Assembly (NCBI RefSeq): GCF_003171675.1
Contig: NZ_QFZQ01000003.1
Span: forward strand, 1-64,000
Reading direction: 5' to 3'
Source of the DNA: Reichenbachiella versicolor
GTDB lineage: Bacteria > Bacteroidota > Bacteroidia > Cytophagales > Cyclobacteriaceae
Length of the DNA: 64,000 bases
In this document: piece by piece, positions 46,688-55,750 of the stretch
How the letters are laid out: each line of letters begins with the position of its first letter
Numbering within the stretch: position 1 is the first letter of the stretch
Notes under the pieces: model-generated
The model's input: only the letters and a program-made list of their open reading frames with translations
What the model was told of the DNA's origin: nothing
Databases searched by the model: none
Made by a program: the position numbers and the translations under genes

Positions 46688-47781
46688 AAAAATTATTATT
46701 AACCCTTTCAATGAGTGTTTGTGCTTTAGGAGTCTTTGCACAAGCTGACCACTATGGTGATGTAAAATTCAAAGGAAATAGAGATAATGTTTTATCCGTA
46801 AATGGGGATAATACTGCAAACAAGCCAATGCTTGTAATTGGGGAGCAAGAGAGTTATGGAATAGGTTTTAAATGGAATTCTCACTTGAATTTGGATATTG
46901 TAGAATTTGATTCCAAAAACTTCTTTTCCACTACTTCTCCTACCAAACTAGGTCACTTTGGAGTGAGATCTAAAAACTTTTATTGGGCCAATAATATAGG
47001 AGTTGGAACCGAGACCCCAGAGCATAATATTCATGTCAAAACTGAAACGGGACCAAACGCTGAAGTTAGGGTACAAAGATCTAGTGCTTTTACTAAGATC
47101 GGAAGTTTCAATTTAGGCGGTTACATGGGGGCTACTAATGAAAATGGCCAGCTAACTGTAAATATCCGAGGATATGGAAAAAGTTATTTCAACGCAGGTA
47201 ATGTAGGTATAGGTGTACAGGATCCGAGTTATACATTAGAAGTTCATTCTAAAGAAACTACTTCTGAAATCAGAGCTGCGAAAAATAGTACCTATGCTAA
47301 GATGGGAGCTCATGGCGGAGGTGGTTTTTTAGGAGCTACTGACGTTGACGGAGATTTGACAGTAAATATCAGAGGGTATGGCGATTCTTACTTTACTGCA
47401 GGGAGAGTAGGTATCGGAACCACCACCCCAGACGCTCTACTAGCAGTCAATGGAACCATTCACTGTACAGACATCGAGACAAATGGTCAGGTTCACTGCG
47501 AAGAAGTACTAGTAGATACTAATGTAGATCAAGTTCCAGACTATGTCTTCGAAGAGGATTATGATCTACGCTCCTTAGAAGAAACTAAATCTTATATCCA
47601 GGCCAACAAGCACCTCCCAGAAGTACCATCTGCGGTTGAAATGTCTGAGAATGGTATGAACCTGACGGAGATGAACTTACTACTTCTCAAGAAGATCGAG
47701 GAGCTCACGCTACATGTGATCTCTATTAATGAGGAGAATCAAAAATTAAAATCAAGACTAGAACATTTAGAATCCAAATAA
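46684..47781 (+). CDS. Secreted fibre-like protein with shared C-terminal module (array member 2)
   Basis: 365 residues; signal peptide ending GVFA-Q. The middle contains two tandem copies of a 68-residue module (204-bp period): LGGYMGATNENGQLTVNIRG and GGGFLGATDVDGDLTVNIRG, each ending in a VGIG segment. The C-terminal ~105 residues differ from array member 1 at only about two positions before the coiled-coil tail. It is coupled to the upstream gene by an ATGA overlap and followed after 1 base by member 3. It is likely a trimeric, beta-rich surface or released fibre (inference). Confidence 0.8.
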   Translation: MKKLLLTLSMSVCALGVFAQADHYGDVKFKGNRDNVLSVNGDNTANKPMLVIGEQESYGIGFKWNSHLNLDIVEFDSKNFFSTTSPTKLGHFGVRSKNFYWANNIGVGTETPEHNIHVKTETGPNAEVRVQRSSAFTKIGSFNLGGYMGATNENGQLTVNIRGYGKSYFNAGNVGIGVQDPSYTLEVHSKETTSEIRAAKNSTYAKMGAHGGGGFLGATDVDGDLTVNIRGYGDSYFTAGRVGIGTTTPDALLAVNGTIHCTDIETNGQVHCEEVLVDTNVDQVPDYVFEEDYDLRSLEETKSYIQANKHLPEVPSAVEMSENGMNLTEMNLLLLKKIEELTLHVISINEENQKLKSRLEHLESK

Positions 47782-47782
47782 T

Positions 47783-48823
47783 ATGAACAAAAAACTAAGC
47801 TTAATAATAGGTCTGATTGTATTGTCAATCAGTTCTAAAGCACAGATAAATAATCTAGGATCGGACAATACCGGTAGTCTACACTTTGGTAATAAAGGCG
47901 TTATTATCAAATACAATTCAGGAGATAGAGGGTTACTCGAAATACACTCACCAGATGGTGGAAACAGACTTGCTATTCAATCCTTATCAGGTGCATCATA
48001 CTTAGGGAGTTTAGATTCTAAGCCTTTATTGTTGCAAACGGAAGGAGGAAATGTAGGCATAGGAGTAGTAAATCCACAACATGAGTTATCAGTAAGAGGG
48101 AGTATTGCACTTGAAAGCTACAATTCATTTTTATATGCAAAACTCGATCAGCCAATTGGTTTGTTACAGCCCTTAATCGGTGTAGAAGGCTTTAATACGG
48201 TCATTAAAGGTAGAAACAATCATGAAATAAAAATTCAAACAACAGGCCATGGAGAAGTGCATCTTCTAGGGCATAAGGTAGGTATTGGCACCACTAATCC
48301 AGAAATGGAAGTAGGAGTAGCAGGTAATATCGCATTGCAAGGCTACAATTCATTTTTATATGCAAAACTCGACCAACCAATTGGTTTGTTACAACCATTA
48401 ATTGGGGTAGAGGGGTTTGATACAGTCATCAAAGGAAGAAAAGATCATGATATTAAAATTGAAACTTCCTCACATGGAGAAATACATATGCTTGGAAGGT
48501 ATGTAGGCATCGGAACTACTAACCCAGACGCTCTACTCGCAGTCAATGGAACGATTCACTGTGAAGAAGTACTAGTAGATACTAATGTTCCAGACGTCCC
48601 TGATTACGTCTTCGAAGAGGACTACGATCTTCGCTCCTTAGAAGATACTAAATCTTATATCCAAGCCAACAAGCACCTCCCAGAAGTACCATCTGCCGTT
48701 GAAATGTCTGAGAATGGTATGAACCTGACAGAGATGAACTTACTACTTCTCAAGAAGATTGAGGAGCTTACCCTACATCAAATAGAACTATTAGAAAGAA
48801 TTAAAAAATTAGAAGAGAGATGA
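47783..48823 (+). CDS. Secreted fibre-like protein with shared C-terminal module (array member 3)
   Basis: 346 residues; signal peptide ending SSKA-Q. Two tandem copies of a 75-residue module (225-bp period; YNSFLYAKLDQPIGLLQPLI occurs twice) are nearly identical even in DNA. The C-terminal module matches members 1 and 2 but lacks an 11-residue segment (TDIETNGQVHC minus flanking repeat), an exact 33-base difference between CACTG direct repeats. It ends in a short coiled coil. Its stop overlaps the next start (ATGA). Confidence 0.8.
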   Translation: MNKKLSLIIGLIVLSISSKAQINNLGSDNTGSLHFGNKGVIIKYNSGDRGLLEIHSPDGGNRLAIQSLSGASYLGSLDSKPLLLQTEGGNVGIGVVNPQHELSVRGSIALESYNSFLYAKLDQPIGLLQPLIGVEGFNTVIKGRNNHEIKIQTTGHGEVHLLGHKVGIGTTNPEMEVGVAGNIALQGYNSFLYAKLDQPIGLLQPLIGVEGFDTVIKGRKDHDIKIETSSHGEIHMLGRYVGIGTTNPDALLAVNGTIHCEEVLVDTNVPDVPDYVFEEDYDLRSLEDTKSYIQANKHLPEVPSAVEMSENGMNLTEMNLLLLKKIEELTLHQIELLERIKKLEER

Positions 48824-49962
48824 GAGTATTGTTTGTATTATTAATTTTGAATTTAAGCTCCTTTTTTGTTTCAAAAGCATGTAATTACTATGGAGATCAT
48901 GGAACTGTTCAGACGTTTAAAGTTACTGAAGTACATGGACATACACTTGAGTATCGGTTGCTAGGAGATTTTTATCTCAAACAGAAATGTCAACCTGATG
49001 AAAAATTCAAAATTAGGTTTTCGATTGAGGTTTCAGGTGACGATGAGGGTAAATACTTTGGACATGGTGCTTTTATTGTTGTAATGAAAGGTAATAAAAT
49101 TGTAGGAACAGCTAAATCCAAATTAGATAAGTCGAACTGTAGCAAGTTAGCAGGTTGTCTTTATTCAAAAAAAATTGATGTTGAGATACCTACTACAGAA
49201 GGCATTTCAGATTATACGGCTCAGTTATATGTTCAAAGTGGTAGTGCCTTGAATGAAATCATCAAGGTAAAGGAGTTTATAAATGAAGCGAATGAAAAGC
49301 TTAAAACAGATTTTAATTTTGATAAACTATTACCAAAATATAAACTTGAGAATACTTGTTGGAAGACCGAGGTTTCAGTAGGGTATCGTCAATACCCAAG
49401 TGATGAGGAACGATATGCTTACTTTGATAAATATGCTTCTCCCAAACCTTTTGACTATAAACTTGATGGTTATAAATCACATGAGTATGAAAAATTGAGT
49501 TTTTCTCTTATCGATGGTTTTAGCTATAAGCCTGAAAATTCAACGGTAAAACTTCATTTAAAAACAGTTCCTCGTCCGCACAAACTTTCTTGTTCTCAAC
49601 TTAATGCATATAATAACGCACGAAGTTTAGAAGTTACAAAAGAGTTAGGTCTTGTCGAAGATCAAACTATGATTGAAGAAGTTCCGGTTGATAAAGATTA
49701 TTCTGCTCTTACTAGTTTGTCGCTTCACCCCAATCCAACTAACTCCGTGCTATTCCTAGACTTTGGATTAGAAGAAGAATCTAGTTTGAGAGTAGTGGTA
49801 TCAGACATTCAGGGTCGACCAGTCTATGAAGATTCAGATCCGGAGTTGTCTGCGGGGGCGCAATCCAAGGTCATAGATGTTTCAGGTCTTAGACCGGGTA
49901 TCTATTTCTTAAGAACCGTTACGAATGAGTTTGATGAAATCAGACGAGTTGTAGTAGAATAA
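48820..49962 (+). CDS. Secreted protein with T9SS type A sorting domain
   Basis: 380 residues. A signal peptide leads into a Cys-containing mature part (KACNYYGDHG; Cys also near 65, 107 and 113, suggesting disulfides). The ~290-residue body is of no family I know. The C-terminal ~80 residues are a T9SS sorting domain: LSLHPNPTNSVLFLDF, VVVSDIQGRPVYE and GLRPGIYFLRTV. It should be exported through the T9SS and released or anchored at the surface. It is translationally coupled to the fibre genes, so it probably acts with them. Confidence 0.8.
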   Translation: MRVLFVLLILNLSSFFVSKACNYYGDHGTVQTFKVTEVHGHTLEYRLLGDFYLKQKCQPDEKFKIRFSIEVSGDDEGKYFGHGAFIVVMKGNKIVGTAKSKLDKSNCSKLAGCLYSKKIDVEIPTTEGISDYTAQLYVQSGSALNEIIKVKEFINEANEKLKTDFNFDKLLPKYKLENTCWKTEVSVGYRQYPSDEERYAYFDKYASPKPFDYKLDGYKSHEYEKLSFSLIDGFSYKPENSTVKLHLKTVPRPHKLSCSQLNAYNNARSLEVTKELGLVEDQTMIEEVPVDKDYSALTSLSLHPNPTNSVLFLDFGLEEESSLRVVVSDIQGRPVYEDSDPELSAGAQSKVIDVSGLRPGIYFLRTVTNEFDEIRRVVVE

Positions 49963-49970
49963 TCTTACTT

Positions 49971-50001
49971 ACTCCCCTTCGTTTCGGAGGGGAGTTTTTT
50001 T
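49971..50001 (+). terminator. Intrinsic terminator inside the secreted-protein array
   Basis: ACTCCCCT pairs with AGGGGAGT around a T-rich loop (extended by a wobble-containing TCG/CGG), followed by about seven T. It divides the array into two transcription units. Confidence 0.9.
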
Positions 50002-50022
50002 AACCTAAAAAATTAATCAGTA

Positions 50023-52842
50023 ATGAAACTAAAACACATAATTGTTGCCCTGATACTCATAGGACAATGTACTCTATCATATTCTCAAAACTTGGAAGAG
50101 TATTATCAGCTATTGGAGCAGATAGATGATAGCCGAGTTAAGACAGGAGTTTTATTTAACAAAGGGTTCGTATTATCAACCCCTCAGCATATCAATGACT
50201 TTCCTGGATATTTTTCAGATGGTATCGGACATTATGCTTTGAAAGAGAAAGTAATAAGGTCAATTATTGATGCTAGCAAAGCAAATTTTCAAACAGCACC
50301 TGCGACATCAGTAGTTAGTGGTGACGAAGGTACTTGTGCTCTTGAGTTGTTACTATATAAGGGTGATTATATAGAAAATGAAGAGCTTAGTAAGTTCTAC
50401 GATGATAACAGCTATAAACCAACCCTTACTCAATCTACCATATTGAGTTTGGCCCCAAAGCAGAGTGAGGTCAATAGTCTAGAAGTCGATTTTATACTAG
50501 AGTCCGATGATATCTTGTCCAACATCTATGAAAAAGAAGATTTTATGGAGGTGGATTTTGGAGATGGTAAGGGATATAGATCTATCCAAGTGAATCAACC
50601 TATCAAACAGCAGTACATGTCAGAAGGAGAAAAGGCCATATCATTTAGGTTAATTCTACCATCGGATACTTTGTATACGAATTCAATGATTGTGGTAAAA
50701 GATGTTTCGGCAATTCGATCAGACCTTACCAACTCAGCTAGTAATGGTAGAGTCGTAAACATGAATGAGTTTAGTAATGCCGACGCCAATGTGAGAGTTT
50801 TGAGCGGGAGAAACACGATTTATAGTGACGGTGATGAATTTGATAAACCAGTCTTGTTTGTAGAAGGGTTTAATGTAGGAGGGTTCGCTGAAAAAAATCT
50901 TGATAAACATGTAGAAACATGGAATGGACCATTGTTCAGTGAATTAAGAAATCATGGATATGATATCGTTATTGTAGATTTTAAAAATAATAATCAACCG
51001 TTGGTTAGCAATGCTCAAGTGATCAAGGACTTGATCAAGCGAATCAATCAAGAGAAATCTGGAAATTATAGTGGTGTGATAATAGGTCAGAGTATGGGGG
51101 GACTGGTATCACGAATTGCCTTAGCAGAGTTGGAACAAGAAGGCTATGATCATCAATTGAGATTATATGTTTCATTTGACTCTCCTCACAAAGGAGCCAA
51201 TGTACCGATGGGACTTCAAACCACATTAGATAATATTCAGGATATAGATTTAGTCGAATTTGTAGAAGCAGTTCTGAGGTTGAGATTATTTATGCCGATT
51301 GGAGTGACATTAAATCTAGGAACAGTAGTAGGTGTCGGGAATGATTTGAACAATATTAATGGTGCTAGGGCAAGTTGGCATTCGGCAGCAGCCAAATCAA
51401 TGCTTAGAAAGCATATTTCTTTTGGTAGCAATAATCCAAGATATAACGAGTTGATGTCCCACCTGCAAAATGTCGGATATCCATCGATATCAAGAAATGT
51501 AGCTATGATCAATGGAAGTAGTAATGGAATAGGACTTGGTTTCAGTCCTGGGGATCATATGGTTGATTATTATAAAGGAAATAAACAGGGCCCTTTTGGT
51601 GCTCAACCTGGTATTTTTTGCTCAAACTGGACCAAACTAAATGTTGATATTTGGTCGACTAGCATTAATCAGGCTAACCAAAAAGTTTCTCAAGTAACTA
51701 TTGATATTAATTGTGTTGAAACGACAGACAAGAAGGGTTATACAAGTGCTCAAGATCCATTAGCTCGAGAAGACGTGCCAGGAGGTATAATGCAGCTCGG
51801 ACAAGAAAATGGAATTTTGATAGATAAGTTCAGTTTTGTACCAAGTGTAAGTTCTATTGATTTGGATTATAATACGCCTAATTATAGCATGTTCATGTTC
51901 AATGGCAATAAGGACTTTCTTATCAATAATAATTACACACCCTTCGATGATATATATGCTGACAATACAAATGATCCTCATGTTGCAATAGAGCAGGATT
52001 TGATTGATCAAGTAGTCGAGAGAGAAATAATGTTGGAAGATTTTTTTCTTCAAAATAAAACGATCTCTTCATCAGTGGGGATCCAGGCATTAGATGAAAT
52101 CACTATAGGAGAAAATGTAGATGCATTAGATCATGTAGGTAAGAATATACCTGTTGGTCCAGTAGTAGTTCTTAGCGGTGGCGAATTGAATCTAGAAAGT
52201 CAGTCTATAGTTTTTAGACCAGGGGTTCATATTCAGAAAGGAGCTAGACTCACAACAAGTATTCCCACACTCACAGCGAACAATGCTCGTGAGCTCACAC
52301 AGTCCTATCATCCCAACCCTAGAATTGCTGGAACAACAGTAATACGAGACAATGATGATCAACAGTATGAAGCTTTAATAAGTGATCAAGCCACTTTTGA
52401 TTGGGAAATTTCAAAAGGTGATCAGGTATACTATGAATCAGGAAACCAGATTACAATTGATAGCAGATATGAAGATGGTTTGTATACTATCAATTTGGAA
52501 TCCTCATTTGAAGATGGAGTCACTACGTCCTATTCGAAGGTGATATTGATAGATAGGGATGGATCATCTTTAGCAGATACAAATACAGGTTTGGATCAGG
52601 ATTTGAAAATGACCATATACCCTAATCCATTAGATCAAGATTACATCAAAGTTTCATTTTCTAATGATATCCAATCTGCTGATATAGTGATCTATAACAT
52701 TAAAGGTCAAAAGGTACAATTTGCTAAACACACAGGTTTACAAAGTATTATGGATTTATCCAATTTGGAAACGGGTATTTACTTTTTGGAGGCAACAGGT
52801 ACAGATTTTCAAAAAGTTGAACGGCTAGCCATTAATAAATAA
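50023..52842 (+). CDS. Secreted alpha/beta hydrolase (lipase/PGAP1-like) with T9SS sorting domain
   Basis: 939 residues; signal peptide ending SYS-Q. The central hydrolase domain (~280-480) contains the strand VLFVEGFNVGGF, the nucleophile elbow GVIIGQSMGGLVSRIALAEL (Ser ~355) and YVSFDSPHKGANVPMG, as in lipases and PGAP1-like esterases. A region at ~690-760 has the T9SS-associated pattern of a Gly-rich start ending FRPGVHIQKGARLTTSI. The C-terminal type A sorting domain begins at MTIYPNPLDQDYIKVSF and ends GIYFLEATGTDFQKVERLAI. It probably acts on lipids or esters outside the cell. A terminator precedes it. Confidence 0.85.
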   Translation: MKLKHIIVALILIGQCTLSYSQNLEEYYQLLEQIDDSRVKTGVLFNKGFVLSTPQHINDFPGYFSDGIGHYALKEKVIRSIIDASKANFQTAPATSVVSGDEGTCALELLLYKGDYIENEELSKFYDDNSYKPTLTQSTILSLAPKQSEVNSLEVDFILESDDILSNIYEKEDFMEVDFGDGKGYRSIQVNQPIKQQYMSEGEKAISFRLILPSDTLYTNSMIVVKDVSAIRSDLTNSASNGRVVNMNEFSNADANVRVLSGRNTIYSDGDEFDKPVLFVEGFNVGGFAEKNLDKHVETWNGPLFSELRNHGYDIVIVDFKNNNQPLVSNAQVIKDLIKRINQEKSGNYSGVIIGQSMGGLVSRIALAELEQEGYDHQLRLYVSFDSPHKGANVPMGLQTTLDNIQDIDLVEFVEAVLRLRLFMPIGVTLNLGTVVGVGNDLNNINGARASWHSAAAKSMLRKHISFGSNNPRYNELMSHLQNVGYPSISRNVAMINGSSNGIGLGFSPGDHMVDYYKGNKQGPFGAQPGIFCSNWTKLNVDIWSTSINQANQKVSQVTIDINCVETTDKKGYTSAQDPLAREDVPGGIMQLGQENGILIDKFSFVPSVSSIDLDYNTPNYSMFMFNGNKDFLINNNYTPFDDIYADNTNDPHVAIEQDLIDQVVEREIMLEDFFLQNKTISSSVGIQALDEITIGENVDALDHVGKNIPVGPVVVLSGGELNLESQSIVFRPGVHIQKGARLTTSIPTLTANNARELTQSYHPNPRIAGTTVIRDNDDQQYEALISDQATFDWEISKGDQVYYESGNQITIDSRYEDGLYTINLESSFEDGVTTSYSKVILIDRDGSSLADTNTGLDQDLKMTIYPNPLDQDYIKVSFSNDIQSADIVIYNIKGQKVQFAKHTGLQSIMDLSNLETGIYFLEATGTDFQKVERLAINK

Positions 52843-52888
52843 TTTAAAAAATCTAATTGCTGAATTAACAACTAACAAAAAGAACAAA

Positions 52889-53665
52889 ATGAAAAAGCTA
52901 ATAGTATTGACACTATTGTGTCTATCAGGAAGTGCCTTGATGGCACAGACTCAGAATCAAGATATAAATATGTCTAACTATAAAATACTCTTTCCAGCTG
53001 GAGGAGTAGGAGGTAGACCTAATGAGATAAGCTCTAGAAAATTGTCAAATACTCAGGGAGAATGGAAATTTCAAGCCCCATACAGTAGTATCTATATCAA
53101 TGCTGGAATAAATGAAAATAACCCAAGAAACATCTATTTTAATGTAGGATCAAAGAACAGAGTGTATATCAGTAAACATGGAATGCACTTTAATGTAGGA
53201 GGGGTAGGAGGTAGTACTAACCTGATCAAATCATATAAGCGAGATGAAAATCATGGAGATTGGTTATTCGATGCACCTTTTAGTGATATTATATTAAATG
53301 CAGGTAAAAGTCAGAGTAATACTAGAGCAGTCTACTTTAAAATTGGAAATGAAAAGCAGGTCAAGATTGATAAAAATGGATTGACTGCCAAAGAGATAAA
53401 AGTAACACTTAGTGGTTGGTCAGACTTCGTATTTGAAGAAGACTATGAACTACGTGAACTAAATGAAGTGGAATCATATATCTCTGAAAAGGGTCATTTA
53501 CCTGATATTCCAAGTGCTGCAGAGGTAGAAGCGGATGGCATTTCTCTGGGAGAGATGGATGCTAAACTCCTCCAAAAAATCGAAGAACTGACTCTCTACT
53601 TGATCGAACAAAATAAAACGATCAAGGAACTGCAAGAAGAGGTTCAAGAGCTTAAGAGTAAGTAA
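52889..53665 (+). CDS. Secreted fibre-like protein with diverged C-terminal module (array member 4)
   Basis: 258 residues; signal peptide ending LMA-Q. Two tandem copies of a 66-residue module (198-bp period) open with AGGVGGRPNEI and VGGVGGSTNLI and continue (W)KF/LFxAPxSxIxxNAG. The C-terminal module (SDFVFEEDYELRELNEVESYI ... MDAKLLQKIEELTLYLIEQN) is the same family as members 1-3 but clearly diverged. It ends in a coiled coil. It lies 46 bases after the hydrolase gene, probably in the same transcript. Confidence 0.78.
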   Translation: MKKLIVLTLLCLSGSALMAQTQNQDINMSNYKILFPAGGVGGRPNEISSRKLSNTQGEWKFQAPYSSIYINAGINENNPRNIYFNVGSKNRVYISKHGMHFNVGGVGGSTNLIKSYKRDENHGDWLFDAPFSDIILNAGKSQSNTRAVYFKIGNEKQVKIDKNGLTAKEIKVTLSGWSDFVFEEDYELRELNEVESYISEKGHLPDIPSAAEVEADGISLGEMDAKLLQKIEELTLYLIEQNKTIKELQEEVQELKSK

Positions 53666-53708
53666 TTAACCCTGATTAAGCGTTTTAAACAAACATTTTG
53701 ATTTATTG

Positions 53709-53740
53709 ACTCCCTCGTATTTGAACGAGGGAGTTTTTTT
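53709..53740 (+). terminator. Intrinsic terminator ending the secreted-protein array
   Basis: ACTCCCTCGT pairs perfectly with ACGAGGGAGT, followed by seven T. Confidence 0.94.
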
Positions 53741-53802
53741 ATAAAATCATTTTATCAATAAAGGAATCCTCTCCCTTTTTATATCTAAATACAAAACCAC
53801 GA

Positions 53803-54174
53803 ATGGCCTACTTACCTTACAATTAGAATCTTAAGGACAAAGCACGAAAGCTTCGAAACGATTCTACACTTTCTGAAGTTCTACTGTGGGGATACCTTCG
53901 TGCTGGTAATATGTTCGGACATAAATTCAACCGACAGAAACCTATTCTGAACTACATTGTTGATTTTTACTGCAAATCTCTCAATCTGGTCATAGAAATT
54001 GATGGAGCTTCTCACGCTCATGAAGAAATGGCTACCTATGATCAAAAGCGTCAACAAGAACTAGAGGCTATTGGATTAAAAGTAATTCGCTTCGATGATC
54101 TTGAAGTCAAAAATGACATGTCTAATGTGCTAAGGGTCATTGAAAATTATATTGAGGAATATGAGGATGATTGA
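53803..54174 (+). pseudogene. DUF559 (Vsr-like endonuclease fold) gene interrupted by an early amber codon
   Basis: From the ATG at 53803 the frame reads MAYLPYN, then TAG at 53824, then NLKDKARKLRNDSTLSEVLLW and on without a stop to 54174. The part after the stop has the standard DUF559 core: FNRQKPILNYIVDFYCKSLNLVIEIDG (catalytic-type Asp and Glu), then HAHEEMATYDQKRQQELEAIGLKVIRF. Without the TAG the protein would be a normal ~123-residue DUF559 member. The first internal ATG (53911) would lose the N-terminal helix. It is a pseudogene unless the amber is suppressed. It lies directly next to an IS4 element. Confidence 0.75.
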
Positions 54175-54376
54175 TTTGTCTTTTACTCATTTTCAATCCC
54201 CCTAGCCCCCTTTCCAATGCTATTAAGCTAAGGATAGAATATTGCTTTGAATCAAAAGGTCCGAGTGCTTATGTTTTTGAAACCTGTGTGAGGCTAAAGG
54301 TTAAGTATAGGCATTCATATCCATCAGATTTTAGATGTAGCGGTTATTGGGGCAATATGAGTAGTCTTTTCTAGGC

Positions 54377-55648
54377 TTACTTATTGAATTGGGATATTCT
54401 GTTGCGTCGGTTAAGGTTTCTTGTGTCTCTGGCAAATTGCCGATTGGGTTTTACTGCGATTAGAGAATTGGTTATTTTGGATATAAGGTCATCAACGAGT
54501 TTTTTAGGGTTGTTCTGAAACAGAAGCTTGATAACATTTGCTCTGAGGAATCTATAGGCATTTTTCCAATTGAACTTGTAGTTTATTTTTCGTTTGGAGA
54601 TTTTCTTCTTTATGCCCTTTTGGCAAGCTATTCCTAGCAAGGATATCATATTGATATGAAAAATATGAGCGTAGAACTCCTGATACACACCTTCTGTTTT
54701 CTTACATCCAAAATGTTCTATTTTCATTTTGGGTTTTAAGTTCTTGAACCCTTCTTCGACTCCCCACCTAAGGTGATAGAGTTCTTTTAAATCATCTTTA
54801 GTATAAGTTCTCTGGTCATGGAGACTTGTTATGAGTAATTCCATTTCTGTTGAGCTAAGCCTGATTTTGGTTACTCGTACCAGTATGGGATCTGAGTCTA
54901 AGCCATTTTTTCGACAGTTTTCTTTTTCTTTTGGACTTGGTATCCAGTTTGTCACATAGTCTGATCGCTCGTCTTCCATCGCTCTTTTGGCGAAGTTTGA
55001 GTTGTCCACCCCCAGTCTAATACAATATTGAAAAGACCTCTTTGTTAATTCTTTGATCATGCAAAAGTTACCAAATCCTCTATCCAGAATAATCATTTCA
55101 TCACCTTCACTTTGCTCAGGTAGGCATTGCTCTAGCAGTGTTTTCTCTCCTTGCTTCATCACCGACAACTTACTCTCTACCACATAATCGTTGAGTACAT
55201 CATAGAGAAAGAATATTCGAGCCAAGTATCTGTTTATACCCAAGTTATTGGTAGCATGGATACCAAATTTCTCTGATATATCATCGGATGCTGGCAGGTT
55301 AAGCGTACTGCCATCTCCTGCGAGCAAGAGGTAACCCTTCCAAAGCTTCTTATCTAAGCACTGATAAGAGTTTTTTAATAGGGTAAGCAAATCATTAAAA
55401 AACAAACTCTTAACCTTATATCTGGCCTGAGAAAAGGCACTACCTGTAACATGTTGAGCGCAAAGAGAAGGTAAGACAACATGTAGATTATATTCAACTG
55501 ATTCCTTGAACAGATGAAGAATACTTCCGACAACCGCTTGAAAGGACAATTTAGATGTTCTGGAAAAGTCTTTGGGTGATTGCTTGTATTTGAGCTCTGT
55601 CTCAGGGTTACTGATAAAATCAAAGAGTTTTTTTTGAAGAACCGCCAA
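54377..55648 (-). CDS. IS4-family DDE transposase
   Basis: 423 residues from a TTG. DDE residues are visible in LLAGDGSTLNLP (first Asp), MIILDRGFGN (second Asp) and YHLRWGVEEGFKNLK, which fits the IS4 YREK motif (Y-x2-R-x3-E-x6-K) exactly. No standard start lies upstream in frame. An ATG at 55685 in the +1 frame opens MKVNNENQKTENFGG and reaches an A8 run (55635-55628), where a -1 slip enters the transposase frame. The true start may therefore use frameshifting, or one A has been lost or gained. The catalytic part is intact. Confidence 0.9.
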   Translation of the reverse strand: MAVLQKKLFDFISNPETELKYKQSPKDFSRTSKLSFQAVVGSILHLFKESVEYNLHVVLPSLCAQHVTGSAFSQARYKVKSLFFNDLLTLLKNSYQCLDKKLWKGYLLLAGDGSTLNLPASDDISEKFGIHATNNLGINRYLARIFFLYDVLNDYVVESKLSVMKQGEKTLLEQCLPEQSEGDEMIILDRGFGNFCMIKELTKRSFQYCIRLGVDNSNFAKRAMEDERSDYVTNWIPSPKEKENCRKNGLDSDPILVRVTKIRLSSTEMELLITSLHDQRTYTKDDLKELYHLRWGVEEGFKNLKPKMKIEHFGCKKTEGVYQEFYAHIFHINMISLLGIACQKGIKKKISKRKINYKFNWKNAYRFLRANVIKLLFQNNPKKLVDDLISKITNSLIAVKPNRQFARDTRNLNRRNRISQFNK

Positions 55649-55702
55649 AGTTCTCCGTCTTTTGATTTTCGTTGTTTACTTTCATTATTACGTATTTTTA
55701 TT

Positions 55703-55750
55703 ACCTCTAATTTACTTAGAGGTGGCCGACTAAGGGAATACTTAGTCGGC
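55703..55750. repeat. Two perfect hairpins between the IS right end and the transposase start
   Basis: ACCTCTAA/TTAGAGGT (55703-55723) and GCCGACTAAG/CTTAGTCGGC (55725-55750). The second is followed on the + strand by five T, as in a terminator. On the minus strand they lie in the transposase leader and could limit expression from read-through transcripts. Confidence 0.75.

Noticed and set aside
54171-54374. 67-codon frame at the left IS end
   Set aside because: Lies across the terminal inverted repeat, with no features.
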